Translations under genes and position numbers: made by a program
Shown here: in pieces, positions 51,192 to 59,172 of the stretch
Position numbering within the stretch: the stretch's first letter is position 1
Layout of the letters: every line of letters starts with the position of its first letter
Notes under the pieces: model-generated
Told to the model about the DNA's origin: nothing
The model's input: the letters and a program-made list of their open reading frames with translations, nothing else
Database searches by the model: none
Origin: DATGMS01 sp040905145
GTDB lineage: Bacteria; Bacteroidota; Bacteroidia; Cytophagales; Cyclobacteriaceae
DNA length: 64,000 nt
Direction: 5' to 3'
Assembly: GCA_040905145.1 (NCBI GenBank)
Contig: JBBDSC010000226.1
Span: forward strand, 1 to 64,000

Positions 51192-52722
51192 TTAATGGTG
51201 CCAAAGAATCAGGTTTTCTTCAAGAGGGATTGACACGCCTTCATATTTTGGTAGGATTCTAATGGTATAGTCACTTTGATTTCTGGAGGAATCAACCTTT
51301 CCAAAATAGCTATATTCCTGATTTTCATTGTTTGTGGAGGCAAGATCCATCTTTATCCTAACTGGATTAGAGCCATTTATTCCATCAGCGTACAATTTTA
51401 CTGAAACTTCTTCCGGCTTAATAGCATTTAAATCAATCTTGACACTGAAAGTACAGTGATTCTCTACCTTTTCAATATACAGGACGCCAAATTTTATTTT
51501 ATGCCAATTTTCCCGGAGCACATGTTTCCATTGAATTATTCTTGAACCTATTTCCCCATTTGCAGAAAGACGTTTTTTAAAAGCAGCTGCCGCGGAAATA
51601 TAATACTTCTCTATATATTCTTTCAAGGTTCTGTTAGTTGAAAATCGGGGAGTAAGCAAGGACATGCTGTTCCTTATTTTGGCTGTCCAAGTACGAGGGA
51701 TACCCTTTTCATCCCGGTTATAAAACTCAGGTATAATTTCATCTTCCAGCAAATCATACAACTGTTCAGCTTCAATGGAGTCCCAACTGGCATTGTCTCC
51801 ATGTGATTTGCCGTCTCCCAAAGCCCACCTCAGGTTGGTAGGCCTCATTCCACCAGCCATCCAGTTCAGAGAGATTGAGACCTCCATTTACCAATACTTT
51901 CATCCCACTAGTTCCGGATGCCTCCCAAGGGCGCCGGGGGTTGTTCAACCAAACATCCACTCCCTGCACCATTTGGCCCGACAAGTACATATCATAATCA
52001 CTTAGAAAAACTACATGGGACATAACCTCCTTTCTCCTGCTAAAGGTTACCCATTCCTTGACCATCGCATGTCCTTCATGATCCCCAGGATGGGCCTTTC
52101 CTGCAATAACAATTTGTACGGGTCTGGAGGGGTTGGTTAAAATGCGGAGTAGCCTTTCCTGGTTGTACAGTAGCAAAGTTGGCCTTTTATAGGAGGCAAA
52201 ACGGCGGGCAAAGCCCAAGGTCAGGGTATGGGGATCAAAAAGGAGGTGGGCATTTTCTACTACCTCAGGTGAAGCGCCTGAAGCAGCTAAGGTTAACGGC
52301 AAGCGCTTTCGGATAAATTCTATAAAAGCTCTTCGGGAAGCAGTCCGCATCTCCCAGAGTCCTTCATCAGAAATACATCGAATATGTTCATCCAGCATTT
52401 CTGTCGTGCCCATCCAGCGGGCTTTTCCACAAGCTTGTGTCCACAATTCATCTGCAGCTTTAGAATCCCAACTACGCATATGAACGCCATTGGTAACATG
52501 CCCCACAGGCACTGCTTCTTTTGGCCATCGGGGGAAAAGCGGCTGAAACAATTCGCGGCTTACTTGGCCATGCAGTTTACTTACCCCGTTTACGGCCCCT
52601 GAACCGTTTATGGCTAATTGTTTTTGAAGTTTAATAGAAAGATTCCGCAGTTCCAGGGTATCCTTTTTAGTCTCAGGGCCTTGAACCTGGAGGGTCTCAA
52701 TCGGTAATTTTAGGAGGATACC
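51192..52722 (-). pseudogene. glgP: Alpha-glucan phosphorylase, 5'-truncated and frameshifted
   Basis: Phosphorylase sequence begins abruptly near 52722 (K-L-P-I-E-T-L-Q-V-Q-G-P-E) and runs through N-G-V-S-K-L-H-G-Q-V-S-R, V-T-N-G-V-H, F-A-R-R-F-A-S-Y-K-R-P, I-V-I-A-G-K-A-H-P and E-A-S-G-T-S-G-M-K to W-W-N-E-A-Y-Q-P-E-V-G. There the frame breaks (about 51822-51832) and continues in another frame with W-A-L-G-D-G-K-S-H-G to the normal C-terminus at 51192. The expected sequence E-V-G-W-A-L would need about 5 more bases, consistent with a deletion between short TGGG repeats. The N-terminal part (several hundred residues) is missing. Glycogen phosphorolysis from this locus is therefore lost. Confidence 0.85.
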
Positions 52723-52980
52723 TCATCAGGGAGATCACAAAGGGCCACGGGTACATGATTTCCTCAGGCATACTTTTGCCGTTCACTCTATGGTAAAGAT
52801 GGCTAAGTCCGGAATGGATGCTTCTTTTTTTTCTGTATTTGTACTTATTTCTCCGATTAAATAAAACCTCCTGAACAAGATTCAGCCGATTGATGTCAAA
52901 ATTTATTTTTCCTGTTGCCTATAAAAAGTAAATATTTTTTCAATGTTAGAGGCTTCCACAACTAAAAAAAACTCGAATTC
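52723..52980. other. Unassigned stretch upstream of the glgP remnant
   Basis: A 73-codon open frame without a start (52697-52918, minus; contains S-I-H-S-G-L-S-H-L-Y-H and M-Y-P-W-P-F) competes with another frame reading D-L-A-I-F-T-I-E, with a run of eight A between them. One may be coding debris of a lost gene. I could not assign either to a family. Confidence 0.35.
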
Positions 52981-53110
52981 CCACAGATTGATTAAGGTAT
53001 TCCATCCTTTTCTCATCTGTTTTCATCTGTGTTATCTGTGGTGGTATTATTTCGATTAAAATTTACCACAAATTGCTCGGACCCGCCTGCGGCCGGCAGT
53101 TTCCCACAGA
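52981..53110. repeat. Dispersed two-module repeat, copy B
   Basis: The same two modules as at 33568-33656, but in swapped order: first CACAGATT, ATTAAGGTATTCCATCCTTT, CTCATCTGT and TATCTGTGGTGG, then ACCACAAATTGCTCGGACC, CGGCCGGC and CACAGATT. Swapped modules suggest the ends of a larger or tandem element. Confidence 0.75.
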
Positions 53111-53155
53111 TTTTTTTCACTCTGTACCTCTGCTCGCTCTGTGGTTACTTTTTAA

Positions 53156-54688
53156 CTAAGAAATTGCTTTTCCCAATAGATTATGGGTGATTTTTTGAAC
53201 CCGTGCATCAGGTCCGTGCGGGCGGTTATAGTGGGACCAAGGGAGCGTGTGGCCCGGTGGATTGCTTAGGCCCTGCGCCCAGAATATGGTGGAAGCATTA
53301 AATATGAAATTTTCCTTAGGTCCCGGATAGATGACAGATTGCCATTTAGATGGATTATCCCCTCCCTGCCAGGCAATTCCTTCCGCAACTACTTCCATCC
53401 CGATTATTTCTGCTGCATCACCATGAAACTCCCATCCTATCAGGCCGGGGATCTTATCGCCTTTTTTTATTCCGGTACCTTTAAAAATCCAATGCTCAGG
53501 CTTTACCACAATCCAATCTCCACCACCATTCACTGGTTGGATATTACGGACACCCATTAAAAAACCTTCATCTGGACCCCTCTCTGGAAAAGGGCCATGT
53601 TCTTTCTCCCTGTTCACAGCATAATCATTGGTAGCTCCATAAGGTCCTGCTCTGAAAATCCTTCCAAATGGGTTTCCGCTTTTGCTTTCCGAATAAGGAG
53701 AAACCCAGCAAAGGGAGTTCCCGGAAAAGAACAGCAGATTCACCCCTTGTTCCTTTAAAACCTCCACACTTCTGAACTGTCGGATATCCCAATACTCATC
53801 ATGTCCAATACTTAAGAAGGCTTTTGCTTTCAGGCCTCTTTCAGGGGCCACCATATCACTGTTGGAACAATAAGCTACGTCATACCCATGTTCTTCCAAA
53901 AAATAAGAAAAAGGGCGCTCAAAAGAGATAAACTCCCCGGAACCAAAAGACAGGGGATCATTGACAATTCCCGTAAATTGAGCCTGCCTCCCATAGGGCC
54001 TGTCAAAGCTCACAGCGGCCCACGGACCCTGGACCCCTTTTGGATGGGTGTACAAGGAATAATCATTGGGCCAGCGATTGTATGCCTGCCAGGTATTGTC
54101 CGAACACTGGAAAAGAACATCGACCGGACGCTCATCAGTGACAATGAAAATAATATAACTCTCCCAATACGGTTCGTCTTGGCTCTGGGGAAGTGTCTGG
54201 AGTTTCCCTAAATAAACCCCGCTTAACCAATTTTCAGGAACAGTTAAGCTGGTAGATACTTCCCATTCACATTCATGGATATTCTTCTCTCCATGGGAAG
54301 GGGTAATTTGAGGCTTTCCCGGTAAAGGGCCTATACTGTGTACCAATCTCCCACCGGTACCGGAGTAAAATCCGGTCCTATAGATATCTATCTTATAGGA
54401 TTGTGCTGGGGAAGTAGAAATCATCAAATCCAATTTATCTTCGGCCTGGACGCTTTGTTTTGAACAATACCCTTCAATATAAGAGGTTCTGTACAGATCC
54501 TTATCAGGCCGTACCCGCGTAAGCTGCCAGTCTGTTGACCCCTTCTTTTTATTTTCCAGTATAATCGGATTATCCTTACGGAACCCAGTTCCTCCAAAGG
54601 AGGGCACTGGACCGAGTGAAAGGGATAAACCGGTTCCTGCACCCAGTTTTAAGGCTTCCCGTCGGGTAATATGATATCGGTTTTTCAT
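53156..54688 (-). CDS. N,N-dimethylformamidase beta-subunit-like protein (Tat-exported)
   Basis: The 510-residue protein has a twin-arginine signal (T-R-R-E-A-L-K-L-G-A-G) followed by a domain like the large subunit of dimethylformamidase: T-G-F-Y-S-G-T-G-G-R near residue 108, N-T-W-Q-A-Y-N-R-W near 200, D-V-A-Y-C-S-N-S-D, S-I-G-H-D-E-Y-W near 290, and W-E-F-H-G-D. Such homologues occur widely in catabolic loci of Bacteroidota and Planctomycetota, where the true substrate is unknown; activity on dimethylformamide is not implied. It is the last gene downstream of the PVC-type dehydrogenase/cytochrome, 75 bp away, and so is probably co-expressed. Confidence 0.85.
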   Translation of the reverse strand: MKNRYHITRREALKLGAGTGLSLSLGPVPSFGGTGFRKDNPIILENKKKGSTDWQLTRVRPDKDLYRTSYIEGYCSKQSVQAEDKLDLMISTSPAQSYKIDIYRTGFYSGTGGRLVHSIGPLPGKPQITPSHGEKNIHECEWEVSTSLTVPENWLSGVYLGKLQTLPQSQDEPYWESYIIFIVTDERPVDVLFQCSDNTWQAYNRWPNDYSLYTHPKGVQGPWAAVSFDRPYGRQAQFTGIVNDPLSFGSGEFISFERPFSYFLEEHGYDVAYCSNSDMVAPERGLKAKAFLSIGHDEYWDIRQFRSVEVLKEQGVNLLFFSGNSLCWVSPYSESKSGNPFGRIFRAGPYGATNDYAVNREKEHGPFPERGPDEGFLMGVRNIQPVNGGGDWIVVKPEHWIFKGTGIKKGDKIPGLIGWEFHGDAAEIIGMEVVAEGIAWQGGDNPSKWQSVIYPGPKENFIFNASTIFWAQGLSNPPGHTLPWSHYNRPHGPDARVQKITHNLLGKAIS

Positions 54689-54763
54689 TATTATTTTTCA
54701 ATTTCAATAAATCCGTCCTCTCCATACGCAAGATTTGAGACCAATGTGAGCATATCATCTAAA

Positions 54764-55216
54764 CTACTCCCGCTCTCTTGCTTCTATTAGCCGATCTATA
54801 TCATAGGGAAGTGCTTCTAGAAATGCGATCAGATCTGCCATCTCAGCAACACTTAGCTGCTGGTCAAGACCGGGGGGCATCATGGATACATGATCAGGCT
54901 CTATGCTGACAATATCTGTACGGGGGATCCGGATTCCGGGACCAGGCCCAATGGTCAATATGATAGCATCAGACAGTTGCTCTGCGATAACTCCGGTATA
55001 GGTGTTGGTCTTGGTCTCCACTTGGTAAGTTTCATATTCCCGGGCAAAACTGGCATTAGGATACATGATTGCTTCTAGGATATCGTGCCTGGACCGGATT
55101 TCTCCTATATTGGTCAAATCAGGCCCGAACTCCCCCCCATCAGGACCAACAGAATGACAGGTGTAACAGGCAGATCTACCAAAGAAAATTTTACGACCTT
55201 CCCCTACATCTCCTTT
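54764..55216 (-). pseudogene. Cytochrome c domain of the PVC-type dehydrogenase, split off by a frameshift
   Basis: This frame has no start codon of its own upstream of the haem site. It begins at the frameshift with K-G-D-V-G-E-G-R-K-I-F-F-G-R-S-A-C-Y-T-C-H-S-V-G-P, which includes the haem motif C-Y-T-C-H, then G-P-D-L-T-N-I-G, M-Y-P-N-A-S, the axial-Met region M-M-P-P-G-L and the ending L-I-A-F-L-E-A-L. It is the usual C-terminal module of the protein encoded just upstream. One missing base in the AAAGG run at 55210-55217 separates them. Confidence 0.8.
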
Positions 55217-57921
55217 GCAAGCTGTCCCTCCACCTCCTGAAGCTTTGTAAGCCGCTCGGCGTGTCTTTCCCGCAAGGTTTCCATCAGGGGCTCGGCAGAA
55301 ATTTGTACAGATGAGGGAAAAGTACTGAACAATTTCTTTAGATCCTGTTCGGAAAGATTGTCCAAACCTTCTGTTTTGCTTTTCAGTGCCACGACCAGCG
55401 CTTCTCCTACTTCTTGGTTACTGTTGCCTTGAAAAGCATCGACAAGGCTTGGTAAAAGAAAAAGATCCGCAGTCGTAATATGACTGGCCAACTCCAGAAG
55501 CTGCTGATCATTTAGCTCAGCCCGGGCCAAGAGCCGCACGGCCAATTGTCTGACCGGAGATTCATGATCCGGACCTAGATGATCCAAAATCATGCGGAAT
55601 TCAGACTCCGAAAGCAAAGGGCGGGACATCATCCGGGCACTCAGTGCTTTGAGACGGAAATCGGTTGCAACACTGGGATTTTTTATCAACTGATCCATCT
55701 CTTTTTCCAGGGCGGGTATATTGCGTGATTCGATCAGGCTGAGAACCTCTGACTGGACTTCAGTTTCTCCCCCTTTTAAAAGTTGGCTCAATGGGTTAAC
55801 CCATGCAGTGGGAAGTTCCTCAAGCGGGCTTCTACCGATCACTTCCATCAACAACAGCTTTCTAGACATGGGAGTAGAGGATTTTCCCAACTCAGAGGCT
55901 ATAAAGTGCTGCAAATCGGTGTCACTGCTAAAAGTAACCATTAGCTCCACCACAGCAGGCATATCGCTATCGGTGAGGTTGAGAGCATCTAATCCTTTTT
56001 TCAGAAAATCCACGACCACCTCACTCCATTCAGGATGGTGTGAGGCCAACCAAATCCCCGTGTTGCGCAATTTAGCATTATTGCTAGCCAGGAATGGCTC
56101 AAGGTGATGTTTGTCCAATGGCGTCCCTTCCATTTGATCCAATGCGATGACAGCAGCTCTCTTCACATTTACAGAAGAATGGTCCAAAGCTTTTAGAAGT
56201 GGGGCCGGACTGGCCATTGTAGTAAGGGCATGAATGATAGCATGTTCAACAAAGCGGTCATTGATATCTATGGAAGCACTCAACAATGCCTCAATAGAGC
56301 GCTGCTCCCCGATCTGTCCAAGCGCCGTCGCTGCCTGACGTCTAACGGAGGCTTGGTCATCTTGTACCATATCCATAAGCTGTTCCACTGCTCTCCTATC
56401 CTTCTCCAGTCCAGTGGCCCGGGCAGCAGCGGTACGGACCATAGGGCTTTTATCCTGAAGTGCGGAACGAACAGCTTCCAAGGCTTTAGCAGTATTGATC
56501 CTGTATAGGGCAAAAACTGATGATGTACGCACTTCCTCATCTTCTGATGTCAGGCTACTTTTCAGTGCATCAACCGCAGGTTCCCCTACAGCAACCAAGG
56601 TCTCTACAGCCTTGTCCCTTACCACAAAACGCGGGTCGGACAAATGCTCAACAAGTGCTTGTGGAGACATCCCCGAAAAATCCAAAGATAAACCTCTTGG
56701 ATCCTTGGTGACTGAAGCCTCCTTTTTTCGTATACGGTAAATACCTCCCGGAACATCTGGTTTTGCTACACGGGAAAGTGGACAACCCTGAATAAACCAT
56801 CCCCCAGTAACCAGGACAAGCAAACTGCCATCGGCATCCTGAAGGACATCCGTAGGATGGGAATCAGAACTTGTCGAGGTCATAAAAGGCTCACCCTCAG
56901 AACTAAAGGTAGCCCCTGATTCCTTGACAACATGCCTCATAATGCGTCCCGTATTAAACTCGGCACTAAAAAGATTTCCGGTAAATTCCGATCCGAACGC
57001 AGCATCCCTGTAACGCATCAAGCCCGCAGGAGATACCCGGGGGAATTTGGTCATTACGGGCATCAACTCCCCAGTCAGTTTCAGATTATCCTCTTGAATG
57101 ACCTGATTCGGTTTGGGATAAACCCCGCCTTCTACCCAATGCATTAAGGCATCCCGCTGCCCATCCTGGGGATCCATAAAATAAGTCATGGTGCCTATAG
57201 TCTCTCCGGAAGGCGTGAAAATCACTTCAATGGAGTTGTCAAAGCCTCCTCCGGCCATGGCCTCCAATCCGGTCCCGTCTGGACGACAACGCCAGATCCG
57301 GGCTCCCTTACCTTTGACAACATCCCCTTCTTTACGCTGTATTTCAAAACCTCGCCTGGCATCGGCCAGATATAACCAGCCATCAGGACCGATAAAAGGC
57401 CCGCTCAAGGTGGCTGCATTGGAATTTAAAGTCCATCCTGTTAGTATCACTTCCCTTTCATCTGCAATACCATCACCATTGGTATCTGTTAAACGTTCCA
57501 AGTTTGGTGGTGCAGCAATATATAAGCTCCCCTGGTAAAATTCGCCACCCATAGGTAGGGGAATGCTATCGGCAAATATGGTGCTTTTATCAAAAACACC
57601 ATCCCCGCTAAGATCCTCCAACAGGCGTATGTGGTAGGGCGGATTATTGAGCATGGCTTCTGTCCCCATAGTGTTGGGGCCGGTAGATTCAAACACGAAA
57701 AGTCGACCCCGGTCGTCAAAAGAAGCAAACATGGGAAAAGAAAGAAGTTCTGGAGGCGCTGCTTCCTCGATCGTAAATCCTGCTGGCACCTTTAGGCCTT
57801 CCACTTCTGCAGTAGGGGTGACTTTTTCGTTACAGCCGGTCAAAAGTAGATTTAAAATGATATGAGTTATCGGAAGTATCTCCCATAAAAAGATCTTCCT
57901 AAATATTTGAGAATTTTTCAT
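55204..57921 (-). CDS. PVC-type membrane-bound dehydrogenase with HEAT repeats (frameshifted before its haem domain)
   Basis: The 905-residue lipoprotein starts at ATG 57921 (lipobox L-L-T-G-C). Residues of about 45-430 form a six-bladed propeller of the PVC/PQQ-dehydrogenase-like type: F-A-S-F-D-D-R-G-R-L-F-V near 66, D-T-N-G-D-G-I-A-D near 150, G-P-D-G-W-L-Y near 180 and S-P-A-G-L near 305. HEAT repeats follow at about 440-720 (D-P-R-F-V-V-R-D-K-A, V-R-T-A-A-A-R-A). The frame ends at K-E-M-stop exactly where the cytochrome c module should begin. Intact relatives are single chains of about 1000-1050 residues that oxidise sugars and pass electrons to the haem. The split may be real decay or a sequencing error. 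Confidence 0.83.
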   Translation of the reverse strand: MKNSQIFRKIFLWEILPITHIILNLLLTGCNEKVTPTAEVEGLKVPAGFTIEEAAPPELLSFPMFASFDDRGRLFVFESTGPNTMGTEAMLNNPPYHIRLLEDLSGDGVFDKSTIFADSIPLPMGGEFYQGSLYIAAPPNLERLTDTNGDGIADEREVILTGWTLNSNAATLSGPFIGPDGWLYLADARRGFEIQRKEGDVVKGKGARIWRCRPDGTGLEAMAGGGFDNSIEVIFTPSGETIGTMTYFMDPQDGQRDALMHWVEGGVYPKPNQVIQEDNLKLTGELMPVMTKFPRVSPAGLMRYRDAAFGSEFTGNLFSAEFNTGRIMRHVVKESGATFSSEGEPFMTSTSSDSHPTDVLQDADGSLLVLVTGGWFIQGCPLSRVAKPDVPGGIYRIRKKEASVTKDPRGLSLDFSGMSPQALVEHLSDPRFVVRDKAVETLVAVGEPAVDALKSSLTSEDEEVRTSSVFALYRINTAKALEAVRSALQDKSPMVRTAAARATGLEKDRRAVEQLMDMVQDDQASVRRQAATALGQIGEQRSIEALLSASIDINDRFVEHAIIHALTTMASPAPLLKALDHSSVNVKRAAVIALDQMEGTPLDKHHLEPFLASNNAKLRNTGIWLASHHPEWSEVVVDFLKKGLDALNLTDSDMPAVVELMVTFSSDTDLQHFIASELGKSSTPMSRKLLLMEVIGRSPLEELPTAWVNPLSQLLKGGETEVQSEVLSLIESRNIPALEKEMDQLIKNPSVATDFRLKALSARMMSRPLLSESEFRMILDHLGPDHESPVRQLAVRLLARAELNDQQLLELASHITTADLFLLPSLVDAFQGNSNQEVGEALVVALKSKTEGLDNLSEQDLKKLFSTFPSSVQISAEPLMETLRERHAERLTKLQEVEGQLAKEM

Positions 57922-57991
57922 CAAAGTTAATAGCAAGGTTATTCTTTAATTTAGAAAGGGTAATCAAATATACTTTTTTTGATTGGAGTTC

Positions 57992-58028
57992 CCTGTTACT
58001 TTTTTATGCATTCCTAATACTATCTTTC
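57992..58028 (-). promoter_or_regulatory. Shared direct-repeat element, copy 3 (upstream of the PVC-type dehydrogenase)
   Basis: On the plus strand: CCTGTTACT, 12 bp, CCTAATACT, then ATCTTTC and a run of A. The spacing is 21 bp as in copy 1. The core 58009-58028 differs from the other two by one base. It ends 88 bp upstream of the ATG at 57921 and lies between that gene and the divergent GH106 remnant, so it could have served both. Confidence 0.65.
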
Positions 58029-58207
58029 AAAAAAACTGTGAACAGAATTACTGGCCTTTTGAGAAAAGAATTATTTCAATCCTAACCGTCCTGTGGGCCT
58101 CCTGTGCAGGAATTTTTGTGATAGATCCTGTTTATCAGTTGATTTGTTTCCATACCCCCTACTGAGGGAAATTCATTCCAGGCATAAATATATAAACCTT
58201 ACCCCAA

Positions 58208-58890
58208 ATGATCCACAGCATAATCAAATCACTTGTAGCAGGTGTATTGATCCCTTTATCCTTTTCTTGTCATACCCGGTCATCTCAGCCGGAACTACCT
58301 CCGGAAGATTGGCCTGAAATCCCCCGGGAAGCAAAACCATGGACAAGATGGTGGTGGATGGGAAATGCAGTGGATGAAAAAAATATCGGCCAATTGTTGG
58401 AAACCTATCAAGTCTCCACTTGCTGAAGCAAGAACATCAATGAAGATAACAAAAAAGTTTCACGCAATGGACGCAAAGGTTAGGCGCAAAGGCCGCAAAA
58501 AATAAAATTAATTAGAAGTTATATAGTAGATGTGGGATTGGGAGGAGTGGAAATAGCTCCTATTTATGGTGCCAAAGGCTACGAGGACCGATACCTGGAC
58601 TTCCTTTCGGAAGAATGGCTTAATATCCTTAAATATACTGTAGAAAAAGCAAAAAGCCTGGACATGGGCGTAGATCTTACCCAAGGTACAGGCTGGCCTT
58701 TTGGTGGGCCACAGGTCACAGAAGATGCGGCAGCTTCCCGGATCCTGATTCAGGAATACCAAATTTCAGATGGAAAGCCATTTAACCAAGCTATCGTATT
58801 CGAAAAGAGGAAAAATGGGGATTCAGATCCAGAATTGATGGCTCTAATGGCTTACGGAGCAAATGGGGAAAACAAAGAAATCACCCAACA
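58208..58890 (+). pseudogene. GH106-like glycoside hydrolase (alpha-L-rhamnosidase type), interrupted and 3'-truncated
   Basis: ATG 58208 starts a lipoprotein signal (F-S-C) and the GH106-type beginning E-A-K-P-W-T-R-W-W-W-M-G-N-A-V-D-E-K-N-I. After L-L-E-T-Y-Q (58410) about 115 bp of repeat-like DNA intervene. The protein then resumes G-L-G-G-V-E-I-A-P-I-Y-G-A-K-G-Y near 58530 and goes on to G-T-G-W-P-F-G-G-P-Q-V-T. It ends about 115 residues later where it runs into the antisense of a PL11 remnant. Family members have 800-1100 residues, so the catalytic part is mostly lost. Confidence 0.8.
58412..58527. repeat. Inserted repeat-like DNA inside the GH106 gene
   Basis: About 115 bp split the GH106 reading frame. 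They contain CACGCAATGGACGCAAAGG, then AGGCGCAAAGGCCGCAAA, that is several (G)CGCAAAGG-type units, typical of short dispersed repeats in Bacteroidota. No target-site duplication is obvious. Confidence 0.55.
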
Positions 58891-59048
58891 CCCAGCAGCC
58901 TCCAACTTAAATACACCTGTCCGTTTTCGGTATTTACAGCTACCAATCCGCGGTCCAGGTACTCCATAAGTCTGTTGATCTCCTGTGCTTCCGCTGCACA
59001 GGATAACATAAGGATCAAACCTATTAAAAACAGGTTAATTCTTTTCAT
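58889..59048 (-). pseudogene. N-terminal remnant of a PL11 rhamnogalacturonan lyase
   Basis: From ATG 59048 there is a signal peptide (I-N-L-F-L-I-G-L-I-L-M-L-S-C-A-A-E-A-Q), then M-E-Y-L-D-R-G-L-V-A-V-N-T, then V-Y-L-S-W-R-L-L-G. These are the first strands of family 11 rhamnogalacturonan lyases (YesW-like), which start E-x-L-D-R-G-x-V-A-V and S-W-R-L-L-G-T-D. The frame stops after about 53 residues; the full enzyme has over 600. It abuts the GH106 remnant tail to tail. Confidence 0.75.
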
Positions 59049-59172
59049 TTGTTTCTTGCTTTTCATCTCTGAAGATTATTTTCAATGCTTTCTGATAATC
59101 CTTTTGTCACCGGTCATATTCGGAAAGCATAGCGGATTGGATCTATTGGACCGGAAATGAAAAACTGAAATT

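Noticed and set aside
52697..52918. 73-codon frame with M-Y-P-W-P-F upstream of the glgP remnant
   Set aside because: It has no start codon, a competing frame exists across a run of eight A, and no family is recognised; it is kept only as an unassigned stretch.
57983..58165. 60-codon plus-strand frame containing the shared element
   Set aside because: Its sequence covers the conserved direct-repeat element, and no protein character is evident.
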